Assembly (NCBI RefSeq): GCF_000372745.1
Contig: NZ_KB889681.1
Coordinates: 44,778 to 105,824, forward strand
Length of the DNA: 61,047 nucleotides
Source: Embleya scabrispora DSM 41855
Lineage (GTDB): Bacteria > Actinomycetota > Actinomycetes > Streptomycetales > Streptomycetaceae
Direction of reading: 5' to 3'
Shown here: positions 18,286 through 28,034 of the stretch, piece by piece
Layout: each line of letters starts with the position of its first letter
Position numbering within the stretch: the first letter of the stretch is position 1
Translations under genes and position numbers: made by a program
The notes under the pieces: model-generated
What the model was told of the DNA's origin: nothing
Databases searched by the model: none
The model's input: the letters and a program-made list of their open reading frames with translations, nothing else

Positions 18286-19406
18286 CCCCAACCCTGATAT
18301 CCGAACGCGCACCGGCCGTCGCCGCGCCGCCGGCCGATCCGCGCCGCCGACCCCGGCTCGCCGACCTGGGCACCCCGCTGCTGTACGCGGCGTCGCTGTC
18401 CACCGCGCTCGTCCTGGCCGGCCTGCTCATCGCGCTGGTCGGCCAATCCCCCTGGGACGCCGCGAGCGCGATGTACGACGGCAGCCTGGCCGACGGCGCG
18501 GCCATCGGGCAGAGCATCGACCAGGCCGCACCACTGCTCCTGGTCGCGATCGGCTCGGTGATCGCCGCCCGCGCGGGCATCTTCAACATCGGCCAGGAGG
18601 GCCAACTCCTGGTCGGCGCGAGCGTGGGCGCCGCGATCGCCCTGTTCACTCCGGGCCCCGGCCCGCTGGTCCTGATCCTGGCCCTGCTCGGCGCCGCCGT
18701 CGGCGGCGCCCTGTGGGCGGCCATCGCGGCGCTGCTCTTCTACTGGCGCGGCGTCGCGGTGGTGATCAGCACCCTGCTCCTGATCTTCGTCGCCAATCAG
18801 GCCGTGTCATACGCGGTCAACTCGCCGTCGCTGCTGCGCGAGAAGGCGGTGGCCGGCCAGGTCACCACGTCGCAGACGGACATGCTGGCCGAGTCGGTGT
18901 GGCTGCCTCGAATCGGCGAGTACCCCGACTTCAACATCGGCGCGGGCATCTTCATCGCGCTCGTGCTCGCCGTGGGCACCTCGGTGGTACTGGTGCGCAG
19001 CAGGCTGGGCTTTCGGGTGCGGATGCTCGGACTCAACCCCAAGGCCGCACACCGGGCCGGCGTCGGCGCGGTGCTGATCGGCGGCGGCGCGCTGCTCGCC
19101 TCGGGCGCGTTCGCCGGCCTCGCGGGCGGCGTGATGCTCACCGGCAGCGGCCACCGCATGCAGGACGGCTTCGCCGACAACGTCGGCTTCGACGGCCTGT
19201 TGGTGGCGCTGGTGGCCCGGGACAAGCCGATGCTGGCCGTGCCCGTCGCGCTGTTCTTCGGGGCGCTGCGCGCGGGCGGCGGATTCCTGTCCGCGACCGG
19301 CGTACCGCGCTACATCGTCGCCGTGGTCACCGCGCTCCTGGTGCTGGCCACGGTCTTTCCCGCCGCCTACGCCGAGGTGCGCCGCCGGCGTACCGCAGGC
19401 GCCTGA
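18282..19406 (+). CDS. ABC transporter permease 1 (BMP system)
   Basis: A 374-residue multi-spanning membrane protein of the BPD_transp_2 family (nucleoside/sugar importers). It has eight or more hydrophobic helices and the family motif RAGIFNIGQEGQLLVGA. The ATG overlaps the ATPase stop (ATGA). Forms the transmembrane heterodimer with the next gene product. Confidence 0.92.
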   Translation: MTPTLISERAPAVAAPPADPRRRPRLADLGTPLLYAASLSTALVLAGLLIALVGQSPWDAASAMYDGSLADGAAIGQSIDQAAPLLLVAIGSVIAARAGIFNIGQEGQLLVGASVGAAIALFTPGPGPLVLILALLGAAVGGALWAAIAALLFYWRGVAVVISTLLLIFVANQAVSYAVNSPSLLREKAVAGQVTTSQTDMLAESVWLPRIGEYPDFNIGAGIFIALVLAVGTSVVLVRSRLGFRVRMLGLNPKAAHRAGVGAVLIGGGALLASGAFAGLAGGVMLTGSGHRMQDGFADNVGFDGLLVALVARDKPMLAVPVALFFGALRAGGGFLSATGVPRYIVAVVTALLVLATVFPAAYAEVRRRRTAGA

Positions 19407-19421
19407 GACCAGGAGGTTGAC

Positions 19422-20330
19422 ATGATCGACGACCTTGCCATGGTCCTGGCCAGTTCGGTCCGACTCACCGTGCCGCTGGCCTTCGCGGCCTGCGGCGAGT
19501 ACATCGCCGAACGGGCCGGAACGATCAACATCTCGGTCGAGGCGATGATGCTCGGCGGCGCGTTCAACGCCGTGTGGGGCGCCTCGTTGACCGGATCCGC
19601 GTCCTTCGGCCTGGTCTTCGGCATGCTCGCCGGGCTGGTCATCGGGTTCGTGCACGCCCAGTTCAGCCACCGTCTGTCGGTCAACACCTACGTGGTCGGG
19701 CTGGCCCTGAACGCGCTCGTGCTCGGCCTGACCAGCTTCCTGCTCGACTCGGTCGACTTGACCGGACATCAGGTCGACGCGCTGAACATCCCCGTCCTGT
19801 CCGACCTTCCGCTGCTCGGCCCGGTGCTGTTCGCCCACCGCTGGCCCGCCTACCTGCTGGTGGGCGTGATCCCGCTGGTGTGGTGGCTGGTCCAGCGCAG
19901 CCGGTTCGGCCTGGAACTGCGCGCAGCCGGGGAGAACCCCCAGTCGGCCGACGTGACCGGGATCGACGTACGGCGCCGACGCCGGCAGAGCGTGCTCCTG
20001 TGCGGCGTGCTGGCCGGACTGGGCGGCGCCTACCTCGCGGTCGGCGAAGTCGGCGCGTTCAACCAGAACATGACCGCCGGCCGCGGCTTCGTGGTGATCG
20101 CCGCGGTGATCTTCGGCGGCTGGACGCTGCGCGGCACGATGGCCGGCTGCCTGGTGTTCGGCGCGGCCGATGCGATGCGCCTGGCGCTGCCCGCGCTGGG
20201 CGTACACCTGAACTCGCAACTGCTGATCGCCGCGCCCTATCTGTTGGCGCTGCTCACGATGATGTTCCTGGCCAAGACGCACCGCCAACCGGCCGCTCTG
20301 GGCGCACCTTTCGTACGGGGGATCGTGTGA
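19422..20330 (+). CDS. ABC transporter permease 2 (BMP system)
   Basis: A 302-residue permease of the same family, with GEYIAERAGTINISVEAMMLGGAF as the conserved cytoplasmic-loop motif and about eight hydrophobic segments. An AGGAGG site precedes the ATG, 15 bp after permease 1. The end overlaps the next gene (GTGA), extending the operon to the oxidoreductase. Confidence 0.92.
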   Translation: MIDDLAMVLASSVRLTVPLAFAACGEYIAERAGTINISVEAMMLGGAFNAVWGASLTGSASFGLVFGMLAGLVIGFVHAQFSHRLSVNTYVVGLALNALVLGLTSFLLDSVDLTGHQVDALNIPVLSDLPLLGPVLFAHRWPAYLLVGVIPLVWWLVQRSRFGLELRAAGENPQSADVTGIDVRRRRRQSVLLCGVLAGLGGAYLAVGEVGAFNQNMTAGRGFVVIAAVIFGGWTLRGTMAGCLVFGAADAMRLALPALGVHLNSQLLIAAPYLLALLTMMFLAKTHRQPAALGAPFVRGIV

Positions 20331-21370
20331 GGGCCGTACTGCACCGGGGCCACGGCGGTCCGGAGATCCTGGAGCCGGTGTCGCTGCCCGATCCCGAACC
20401 GGGCCCCGGGGAGGTGCTGATCGCGGTGCGCGCCGCCGCGGTGAACCGGCTCGACCTGCTCCAGCGGCGCGGCCCCGGCCTGCTGCCGAACTTCACCCTC
20501 CCGCACGTGCCCGGCATGGACGTCGCGGGCGACGTGCTCGCCCTTGGCCCGGGGGTGTGCGAACGCCGGGTCGGCGACCGGGTGTTGGTCAACCCGGCGC
20601 TGCACTGCGGGCGGTGCGCCGCCTGCCGGTCGGGCGACGACGCGTGGTGCGGGGGGCTGCGCGTGGTCGGCGGCAACCGGCCCGGCGGGTATGCCGAGTT
20701 GATGGTGGTACCCGCCGACCGCACCCACCCGATCCCGGCCGGGCTGGACCACGTCGCCGCGGCGAGTCTGCCCACCGCGTACGGCATGGCCTGGCAGGGC
20801 CTGGTCGTGCGCGGCGGCCTGCGGGCCGGCGAGACGCTGATGGTGCACGGCGCGGGCAGCGGGATCAGCATCGCGGCGGTACAACTGGCCCGGGCGCTGG
20901 GCGCGCGGGTGGTGGTCACGTCCGGCTCGCGGGCCAAATTGGACCGGATGGCCGAGTTGGGCGCCGACGTGCTGATCGACACCGGCACCTCGGATCTGGT
21001 CACCCTGGCCCGGGCGGCGACCGGCGGGGCCGGCGTCGACCTGGTATTCGACCACGTCGGCCCGGCACTGTTCCAGGCGTCGCTGCACGCGCTGCGCCCG
21101 CGCGGCCGGCTGGTCTTCTGCGGCGACACCACCGGCACCGCGGCGACGTTCGACCTGCCGCACGCCTTTCACACCGGGATCACGCTGCTGGGCGCAGGCT
21201 CCTGCGGGGCGGCGGACTTCGCCACGATGGTCGACTTCTGCCTCGATCGTGCCCTGGTCCCGGTCCCGGACACGACCTACCCGCTCGCGGATGCGGCCGA
21301 GGCACACCGCCGGTTGGCGAGCGGCGCCGCGTTCGGCAAGGTCACCCTGCTGCCCGGCAGTTCGGCATGA
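20327..21370 (+). CDS. Zinc-containing MDR oxidoreductase, quinone-oxidoreductase-like
   Basis: A 347-residue medium-chain reductase. It lacks the catalytic-zinc Cys at the usual N-terminal site (NRLDLLQRRGPG) but has four closely spaced cysteines (HCGRCAACRSGDDAWC) like a structural zinc loop, and HGAGSGISIAAVQLARALGARVV as the NADPH-binding motif. GTGA overlap with permease 2 and ATGA overlap with the next gene place it in the transport operon, so it probably acts on the imported compound. Confidence 0.87.
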   Translation: MRAVLHRGHGGPEILEPVSLPDPEPGPGEVLIAVRAAAVNRLDLLQRRGPGLLPNFTLPHVPGMDVAGDVLALGPGVCERRVGDRVLVNPALHCGRCAACRSGDDAWCGGLRVVGGNRPGGYAELMVVPADRTHPIPAGLDHVAAASLPTAYGMAWQGLVVRGGLRAGETLMVHGAGSGISIAAVQLARALGARVVVTSGSRAKLDRMAELGADVLIDTGTSDLVTLARAATGGAGVDLVFDHVGPALFQASLHALRPRGRLVFCGDTTGTAATFDLPHAFHTGITLLGAGSCGAADFATMVDFCLDRALVPVPDTTYPLADAAEAHRRLASGAAFGKVTLLPGSSA

Positions 21371-22137
21371 ATCCCGCCGAGGCCCTGCTCGTGCTCGTGG
21401 CGGGCCTCGGCGCGGGCACGGTCAACACCGTGGTGGGTTCCGGCTCGTTGCTGACCTTCCCCGTCCTGCTCGCGCTGGGCTATCCGCCGGTGGTGGCCAA
21501 CGTGTCCAACACGATCGGACTCACCCCCGGCTCGATCAGCGGCGCGCTCGGATATCGGCTCGAACTGGCCGCGCAGTCCGCCCGGTTGCTCCCGCTGTCG
21601 ATCGCCGCCGTGCTCGGCGGCGCGAGCGGCGGTCTGCTCCTGCTCGGCCTGCCGCCGGGCGCCTTCCGCGCGGTGGTGCCGGTCCTGGTGCTGCTCGCCG
21701 CGCTGCTGATGGCCGCGCAACCGTGGTTGTCGCGCCGGCTGCGCGTGCGTCGCGAGCGGCGCGCGGTACCCGGGCGCGGCACCGGCGTCGGCCCGACGCT
21801 GCTCGCGGCGGTGTTCACGGTCAGCGTGTACGGCGGCTACTTCGGCGCCGCGCAGGGCGTGCTTTTGCTCGCGCTGCTCGCCACCGTACTCGACGAGGAC
21901 CTGAACCTGCTCAACGGGCTGAAGAACCTGCTCCAGGCACTGGTCAACCTGGTGGCGGCGGTGCTGTTCGCGCTCACCGCCGACGTGGCCTGGACACCGG
22001 TGCTGCTGCTCGCCCTCGGCTCGGTGGCGGGCGGCCGACTGGGCGCACTACTCGGCCGCCGAGTACCCGCACCGGTACTCCGCACGCTGGTCGTCCTCAT
22101 CGGCACAACAGTCGGCATGGCCCTACTACTCACATGA
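21367..22137 (+). CDS. TauE/SafE-family membrane permease
   Basis: A 256-residue integral membrane protein with two homologous halves and about eight helices; GTVNTVVGSGSLLTFPVLLALGYPPVVANVSNTIGLTPGSISG is the N-terminal family signature (positions ~17-60). Family members export sulfite, sulfoacetate or other organosulfur or organic anions. It ends the transporter operon through an ATGA overlap. Its presence suggests the pathway releases an anion, but this is inference. Confidence 0.88.
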   Translation: MNPAEALLVLVAGLGAGTVNTVVGSGSLLTFPVLLALGYPPVVANVSNTIGLTPGSISGALGYRLELAAQSARLLPLSIAAVLGGASGGLLLLGLPPGAFRAVVPVLVLLAALLMAAQPWLSRRLRVRRERRAVPGRGTGVGPTLLAAVFTVSVYGGYFGAAQGVLLLALLATVLDEDLNLLNGLKNLLQALVNLVAAVLFALTADVAWTPVLLLALGSVAGGRLGALLGRRVPAPVLRTLVVLIGTTVGMALLLT

Positions 22138-22891
22138 TCCGACCCCTTACCCACCCCGCGGCCCACCCTCCCACCGCCCGCCCGTCCCGTTCGCTCTCCC
22201 GCCCCACCCGCCCGCCGGACTCGCTCGCCCGCTCGCCTCACCCGACGACGTTCGTCCCGACCACTCGCCCGGAGCGCTCAACCCGCGCACTCGACCCGAC
22301 CGCTCTCCCGCCGCGCTCGACCCACTCCATCCCGTCCGGCCGACCCCCTACCCGCTCTCCCACCCCGATCCGACCCGTCCCCTCTCCCGTCCCGCCTGTG
22401 CGTCCGCCCGCCCCCCGAAACGCTCGTCTCGGCGCGACCACGGCACGGGTCGGGTGCCGCGGTGGCGCTGCCGGCACACGGCCGCCGGAGCCGCTCGCCC
22501 GCTCGACTCGACCAATCCCTTGATTCCGGACGCACGCGCCGAGCCACCCGCCCGCACTCCCGACCCGCCCTCCCTCTCTCTCGCCCACGCACCCGACCGA
22601 CCACCCGCCCGCCGGCCCGCTCGCGCCCGACCCGCACGTCCGCCCGTCCCGCCCGCCCGCTGTCCGGCCGGACCCGATCCCATCCCGCCCGTGCACCGTC
22701 CCGCCTGACCCCTTCGCCCCCGCTCACGCGCCCGACCCGCCCGCCCGCTCTCCCGTAACCCGACCCCGCCCATGCCCCGACCCCGTTCGACCACTCTCGT
22801 CCGACCCACTCGTCCGTCCGTCCGGCCCGCTCTGCTCGGCCGCCCCTGACGTCCCTGCCCGTCCCACCCCACGCCCGAAAGAAGGAGACCC
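22138..22891. other. 750-bp strand-asymmetric C-rich intergenic tract
   Basis: The plus strand is overwhelmingly C with very little G and made of degenerate CCCGN/CCGCCC words (for example CCCGCCCGCC, CACCCGACC); the minus strand therefore carries dozens of G-runs. Every reading frame gives low-complexity Pro/Arg/Ser/Thr protein, so no gene is supported. It separates the TauE gene from chorismate synthase; the last ~30 bases hold the GAAGGAG ribosome site of the latter. Confidence 0.7.
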
Positions 22892-24124
22892 ATGTTGCGC
22901 TGGCTCACCGCAGGTGAATCGCATGGCCCCGCGCTCACCGCCGTCCTGGAGGGGCTGCCCGCCGGCGTGGAGGTCTCCTCCGCCGACCTGGCCCGGGCGC
23001 TGGCCCGGCGCCGGCTGGGCAACGGCCGGGGTGCGCGGATGCGCTTCGAACGCGACGAGGTCGAGTTCAACGGCGGGGTCCGCCACGGGCTCACTCAGGG
23101 CGGCCCGGTCGCGCTGCGGGTGGCCAACACCGAATGGGCGAAGTGGGCCGAGGTGATGGCCCCCGACCCCACCGATGCCGACGGCCGGCGCTACGACGAA
23201 CCGGGCCGGCTCCCGGACCGCGGGCGCGGCGCCGCGCTGACCCGGCCCCGGCCCGGGCACGCCGACCTCGCGGGCATGCAGAAGTACGGCTTCGACGACA
23301 TCCGCCCGGTGTTGGAGCGGGCCAGCGCGCGGGAGACGGCGGCACGGGTGGCCATCGGCGAGGTCGCGCGCGCGTTCCTGGCCCAGACGCTGGGCGTGGA
23401 GATCCTCAGCCACGTGGTCCGGATCGGCGCGGTCGCGCTGCCCGAGGCGCTGGTGCCCGAACCCGGCAGCGCGGACGCGATCGACGCCGACCCGGTGCGC
23501 TGCGTCGACCCGGACACCGCCGCCGCGATGAACGCCGAGATCGAGGCCGCGCACAAGGACGCCGACACGCTCGGCGGCGTGGTCGAGGTGGTGGTGTACG
23601 GACTGCCACCGGGCCTGGGCAGCCACGTGCACTGGGACCGGCGCCTGGACGCCCGCCTGGCCGCCGCGCTGATGGGCATCCAGGCGATCAAGGGGGTCGA
23701 GGTCGGCGACGGCTTCACCACCGCGACCCGGCGCGGCTCGGTCGCCCACGACGAGATCACCCCGGTCGCCCCCGGCCGGCCCGGCCCCGCCCGGGTGCGC
23801 CGCGAGACCGGTCGCGCGGGCGGTATCGAGGGCGGGATGACCTCGGGCGAACTCCTGCGGGTGCGTGCCGCGATGAAGCCGATCTCCACCCTGTCCCGGG
23901 CACTGGCCACGTTCGATGTGCGCACCGGCGATCCGGCCAAGGCGATCGCGCAGCGCAGCGACGTGTGCTCGGTGCCCGCGACCGGTGTGGTCGCCGAGGC
24001 GATGGTCGCGCTGGTGCTCGCGGACGCGGTGCTGGAGAAGTTCGGCGGGGACAGCGTGGCCGAGACCCGCCGCAACGCGCAGGCATACCTCGCGGCCCTG
24101 CCGGTGACCGTCGCCGACGCGTGA
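22892..24124 (+). CDS. aroC: Chorismate synthase
   Basis: A 410-residue flavoenzyme converting EPSP to chorismate, the last step of the shikimate path. Signatures seen are [79 protein letters not shown] and [19 protein letters not shown]. It stands alone, without aroK or aroB, so it may be a second copy or simply a dispersed one. Chorismate is the substrate for the salicylate synthase and PabC-like pathway enzymes further right in the window. Confidence 0.95.
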   Translation: MLRWLTAGESHGPALTAVLEGLPAGVEVSSADLARALARRRLGNGRGARMRFERDEVEFNGGVRHGLTQGGPVALRVANTEWAKWAEVMAPDPTDADGRRYDEPGRLPDRGRGAALTRPRPGHADLAGMQKYGFDDIRPVLERASARETAARVAIGEVARAFLAQTLGVEILSHVVRIGAVALPEALVPEPGSADAIDADPVRCVDPDTAAAMNAEIEAAHKDADTLGGVVEVVVYGLPPGLGSHVHWDRRLDARLAAALMGIQAIKGVEVGDGFTTATRRGSVAHDEITPVAPGRPGPARVRRETGRAGGIEGGMTSGELLRVRAAMKPISTLSRALATFDVRTGDPAKAIAQRSDVCSVPATGVVAEAMVALVLADAVLEKFGGDSVAETRRNAQAYLAALPVTVADA

Positions 24125-24155
24125 GCGCGGATGCCGAGCCGAAGCCGAACACGAT

Positions 24156-24191
24156 CGATGGGCTCCGAGGCGCTCGCCCCGGAGCCCATCG
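24156..24191. terminator. 12-bp hairpin between convergent genes
   Basis: CGATGGGCTCCG (24156-24167) pairs perfectly with CGGAGCCCATCG (24180-24191) across a 12-base loop, in the 72-bp gap between chorismate synthase and the M20 gene. Confidence 0.8.
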
Positions 24192-24196
24192 GCAGG

Positions 24197-25387
24197 TCAG
24201 CCCCCGGCCGGCGCGCCCGCCAACAGCCGCTCGCGCAGACCCTGGTCCAGCGCCGCGTCCACACACGTCCACGCCATCGCCAGGCCACCGTCCAGCAGTG
24301 CCCGATCCGCGGCGGGCCGCACCGCGTACGCGGCGAACTCGGCCTGATGCAGCCCGGCGGCGCCCGAGTCGATCGACACCAGCGGCTGGATGGACGGGAT
24401 GGCCAGCGACACGTTCGCCATGTCGGTGGAGCCCGCCTGTCGATCGTCGGCCGCGGTCACCGGCGGGAACTCGCGGCCCACGGTCAGCGCATTGCGCTCG
24501 TACGCGGCCAGCAGGTCGCCGTCGTGCCGGAACTCGGAGTACGCGGGAGAGGTCGAGGAGATGGTCAACCGCGACCGGGTGGCCACCGCGCCCGCCTGGA
24601 AACACTCGCGCACCCGCGTCTCCAACTCGGTCAGCCCGGCCAGCGTCGCGGCCCGTACGTAATAGGCGGCCTCGGTGTGCTCGGGGATCACATTCGGCAC
24701 CTGCCCGCCGGTCGTGGTGATCCCGTGCACCCGCTGATCCGGCGTCATGTGCTGGCGCAGCAGCCCGATGGCCACCTGGGCCACGGTCAGCGCGTCGGCG
24801 GCGTTGACGCCGTCCTCCGGGCACGCGGAGGCGTGCGCGGCCCGGCCGTCGTACTCCACGTGCAGTTGCGCGCGGGCCAGACAGGTCGGGTCCAGGCGCT
24901 CGCGCGGCGAGGGGTGCACCATCATCGCCGCGTGCACCCCGGCGAACGCGCCGCGCTCCAGCATCAGCACCTTGCCGCCGCCGTTCTCCTCGGCGGGCGT
25001 GCCCAGGACGCGTACGGTGATGCCGAGGTCGTCGGCCAGCGCGCCGAGCGCGAGCGCGGCGGTGGTCGCGGCGGAGGCGATCACGTTGTGGCCGCACGCG
25101 TGCCCGATGCCCGGCAGCGCGTCGTACTCCGCGCAGATCCCGAGCACCAGCGGTCCGCTGCCGCGTTCGGCGACGAAGGCGGTCGGCAGATCGCAGACCC
25201 CGGAGGTGACGGTGAAACCGTGCTCGGTCAACTGCTCGCCCAGCCAACCGCAGGCCCGTTCCTCGGCGAAGCCGAGTTCGGGGTGGGCGTGCAGGCGGTG
25301 ACTGAGTGCAACCAGATCCGGGGCGGCGGCGTGCACCGCCGCCTGGGCAGCGGCCTTTGCACCGGCCGCGAGGTCGAAGGCTCGCAT
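24197..25387 (-). CDS. M20-family amidohydrolase / metallopeptidase
   Basis: A 396-residue zinc-dependent hydrolase of the amidohydrolase/AbgB-like branch: LSHRLHAHPELGF, ICAEYDALPGIGHACGHNV, GTPAEENGGGKV and AAHASACPEDGVNAADA. Metal ligands sit in the HACGH and AEE motifs. The start is taken at the ATG at 25385-25387; another ATG is nine bases upstream. The much longer open frame upstream on the same strand is the shadow of the PucR gene. It likely deacylates an N-acyl amino acid or similar amide. Confidence 0.9.
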   Translation of the reverse strand: MRAFDLAAGAKAAAQAAVHAAAPDLVALSHRLHAHPELGFAEERACGWLGEQLTEHGFTVTSGVCDLPTAFVAERGSGPLVLGICAEYDALPGIGHACGHNVIASAATTAALALGALADDLGITVRVLGTPAEENGGGKVLMLERGAFAGVHAAMMVHPSPRERLDPTCLARAQLHVEYDGRAAHASACPEDGVNAADALTVAQVAIGLLRQHMTPDQRVHGITTTGGQVPNVIPEHTEAAYYVRAATLAGLTELETRVRECFQAGAVATRSRLTISSTSPAYSEFRHDGDLLAAYERNALTVGREFPPVTAADDRQAGSTDMANVSLAIPSIQPLVSIDSGAAGLHQAEFAAYAVRPAADRALLDGGLAMAWTCVDAALDQGLRERLLAGAPAGG

Positions 25388-25480
25388 GCGTCGCATCCTG
25401 CCCCACGAAAGACGTAACGGGAAGTGACCGATCGAAGTATCTGTTCCGCGTAACAACGACCGGCTAAGGTGCGGAAATCC

Positions 25481-26641
25481 ATGATCGACAAGGTAGAAGT
25501 CACGGAACACCGGACCGTCGTGCCGGACCGGGCAGAGGCGTTCGAGCGGGAACTGAACGTGCTGGCCCTCTCCGGCGACGGCTGGCTCGCGATCCTGCGC
25601 GCCTTGGCCCAACGCACCGGTAGGACCGCCCGACTGGTGGGGGTGCACGGCGGAGTACTCGCCGCCACCGACGACGGCACCGAGTCGATGACCCCGGTGG
25701 CGGTCGCTCATGTGTTCGTCGAGGACAAGGTGGTCGAGGTCACCTGCGACGAGGGCTGGCGAGCCTCGGCCCTCGCGGTCCGGGTGGCGCAACGCCGGGT
25801 CGGGTTGCTGCTGTTGGGCGAACCGGACGGCGCCGACGACGACGAACCGCTGTTGCGGGCGGCGGTGACGGCAGTGGCGATCGAGGCGATCCGCCGGGAC
25901 GCGGTGGCCACCGCGACCGCCGAGACGGCCGGCCGGCTGATCGACGAACTGCGCTACGGCGCGCTGCGCAACCTCGCCGACGTCACCCGCACCGCCGCAC
26001 GGTTCGGGCTGCATCTGGATCGTCCGCACTCCGCCGTGGTATTCGCCTACACCGGACCCAACCAGCGCACCTGGACCACCGCGCTGTCCTGGCTGGAGAT
26101 GCCGGTGCGCCAGGAGGGCGAACTGGGCCTCGCGGTGCTCTCGGGCAACGTCGAGCGGGAGATCAGTCGGATCCGGATCCGCCTCCAGGGCATGGTCGGC
26201 GACGTTCCGGTGCTGGCCGCAGCCGGGCCCACGGTCAGCGATCCGCGCGGGACCGCGCGCTCGTTCCACGACGCGGAGACGGTACTCGGGCTGCTGCGTC
26301 GGCGGCCGGGCGAGGTGCAGTTGATGTTCTCCTCGCTGGGTCTGGCCCAGCTGTTGTTCGGGGTGCCGCCGGCCCGGCTCCAGGCGTTCGTGGACCAGCA
26401 CCTGGGTCCGATCCTGGAACGCGAGGAGTGGGTGGCCACACTCAGCGCGTGGCTGGCCACCAACGGCAGCCGCGCCGCGGTGGCCGAGATGTTGCACCTG
26501 CACCGCAACTCGGTCGGCTACCGGATCGGCCAGATCCGCGAGCTGCTGGGCGCCAACCCCCTCGACCCCGAGGTCACCCTCCAACTCCAGGCCGCGTTGA
26601 CGGCCCGCGAACTGCTCCTGGCCCTCAAGGAAGTGCCGTAG
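25481..26641 (+). CDS. PucR/CdaR-type transcriptional regulator
   Basis: A 386-residue regulator with a C-terminal helix-turn-helix of the PucR_HTH_30 type (RAAVAEMLHLHRNSVGYRIGQIRELLG, about residues 330-360) and a GGDEF-like middle region. PucR proteins activate purine or amino-acid catabolic genes. It is divergent from the M20 amidohydrolase (94-bp gap), the likely target. Start at the ATG at 25481; an in-frame GTG is 12 bases upstream. Confidence 0.85.
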   Translation: MIDKVEVTEHRTVVPDRAEAFERELNVLALSGDGWLAILRALAQRTGRTARLVGVHGGVLAATDDGTESMTPVAVAHVFVEDKVVEVTCDEGWRASALAVRVAQRRVGLLLLGEPDGADDDEPLLRAAVTAVAIEAIRRDAVATATAETAGRLIDELRYGALRNLADVTRTAARFGLHLDRPHSAVVFAYTGPNQRTWTTALSWLEMPVRQEGELGLAVLSGNVEREISRIRIRLQGMVGDVPVLAAAGPTVSDPRGTARSFHDAETVLGLLRRRPGEVQLMFSSLGLAQLLFGVPPARLQAFVDQHLGPILEREEWVATLSAWLATNGSRAAVAEMLHLHRNSVGYRIGQIRELLGANPLDPEVTLQLQAALTARELLLALKEVP

Positions 26642-26999
26642 CGGGGACGGGCCGCCCGCAGGGCAGCGCCGGGGCGGACGTGCCTCGAGCAAGGCGCGCC
26701 GTGGCGGACATGCCGCCGGCAGGGCAGCGCCGGGGTGGGAAGCGCCGCGGCAAGGGCCTGCCCCGCCCTGGCCGGGAGGCGCCGCAGCGCACGCCCGGGC
26801 CGACCGATCTGCGGCCATCCGGATGACTCCCGAGCGCGTCTTCGCCCGAATCCGGCCGCGCCTCGGCGGCGGGTCGACGACCGTGGGTCACAGTCGTTCC
26901 AGCCCCGGCGCGGACCGCCGGGACGTCGGTGCGCGGGTCGTTGCGGTCGAGTTCCGCCGGCCCGGGCCCGGATGGTCCACCGGTTGAGAGGCGATCAGC
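26642..26999. other. Intergenic region with a 17-bp direct repeat
   Basis: A 358-bp gap without a believable gene. GCAGGGCAGCGCCGGGG occurs at 26658-26674 and again at 26719-26735, with partly matching flanks (CGGACGTGCC, CGGACATGCC). The right half contains the promoter and leader of the methyltransferase gene. Confidence 0.55.
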
Positions 27000-28034
27000 A
27001 TGACCGATACCGATGTCACCACTACCCCGCAGGCGGCCACCCGACTGCGCGAACTCGCGTTCAGTGCGATGTCCGCCGCTGCGGTACGCGCCGCACTGCG
27101 TCTGGGACTCCCGGACGCGCTGGGCGAAGCCCCGGCGACCGTGGACGAGTTGGCGAGGGCGGTGTCCGCCCACCCCGGAGCGCTGCACCGGCTGCTGCGC
27201 GCGCTGGCCTGCCAGGGCATCTTCGCCGAGGAGCCGGACGGGCGGTACACGCACACCGAGGCGTCCCGACTGCTGCGCGTCGACGCTCCGCGCAGCATGC
27301 GCGACGTGGCGCTGTGGACCACCGAGCCGTGGACGTGGGAGGTGTGGCCGCGCCTGGACGAGGCGGTCCGCACCGGGCGAAGCGTCTTCCCGACCCTGCA
27401 CGGCAAGCAGTTCTTCGACTATCTGCACGAGGACGCGCCGGAATCGGCCGCCGCCCTCGACCGGGCGATGACCCAGTCCAGTCGGCAGTCCGCGCAGGAC
27501 GTCACCGCGGTGCTCGACCTGACCGACATCGACAGCGTCGCCGACATCGGCGGCGGCCAGGGACTGGTGCTGGCCACCCTGCTGGAGCGCAACCCGACGC
27601 TGCGCGGCACCTTGCTCGACCTGCCCGGCGTGGTCGCCGCGGCCGACCCCAGGCTCCGCGACGGCGGTGAACTCGCCGCCAGGGCCGCCCTGGTGGGCGG
27701 TGACTGCCGGGTGGACATCCCGGTCCGGGCCGACCTGTACATCGTCAAGAACATCCTGGAATGGGACGATGACAGCACCCTGCGCACGCTGCGCAACATC
27801 GTGGCGACGGCCGCGCCCGGCGCCCGGGTCGTGATCATCGAGAACCTGGTCGACGAGACCGCCTCGATGCGCTTCACCGCCGCGATGGACCTGTTGCTGC
27901 TGCTCAACGTCGGCGGTCGCAAGCACACCACGGACAGCCTGCTGACCCTGATCGAACAGGCGGGCCTGCGCGGCCGGGACGTACGCGCGGTGAACCCGTC
28001 CCTGCACATGTTCGAGTGCGTGGTCCCGGCTTAG
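27000..28034 (+). CDS. SAM-dependent O-methyltransferase (polyketide type)
   Basis: A 344-residue class I methyltransferase of the hydroxyneurosporene/aromatic-polyketide O-MT family (DnrK/TcmO-like): an N-terminal winged-helix dimerisation domain (LGLPDALGEAPATVDELARAV...ALHRLLRALACQGIF), SAM motif I VADIGGGQG near 180 and IVKNILEWDDD. It lies ~1.6 kb from the whiE-like hydroxylase and is the natural candidate for methylating the pigment phenols, but it could serve another pathway. ATG at 27000. Confidence 0.87.
   Translation: MTDTDVTTTPQAATRLRELAFSAMSAAAVRAALRLGLPDALGEAPATVDELARAVSAHPGALHRLLRALACQGIFAEEPDGRYTHTEASRLLRVDAPRSMRDVALWTTEPWTWEVWPRLDEAVRTGRSVFPTLHGKQFFDYLHEDAPESAAALDRAMTQSSRQSAQDVTAVLDLTDIDSVADIGGGQGLVLATLLERNPTLRGTLLDLPGVVAAADPRLRDGGELAARAALVGGDCRVDIPVRADLYIVKNILEWDDDSTLRTLRNIVATAAPGARVVIIENLVDETASMRFTAAMDLLLLLNVGGRKHTTDSLLTLIEQAGLRGRDVRAVNPSLHMFECVVPA

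Noticed and set aside
22138-22860. Several overlapping ORFs on both strands in the C-rich tract
   Set aside because: Products are Pro/Arg/Ser/Thr or Gly/Arg low-complexity strings that follow from the base composition; no ribosome sites or coupling.
24197-26818. Very long minus-strand ORF (873 codons) extending the M20 amidohydrolase upstream
   Set aside because: The upstream half is the antisense of the PucR regulator, which has a clear HTH and good codon bias; only the part from 25387 looks like an M20 enzyme.
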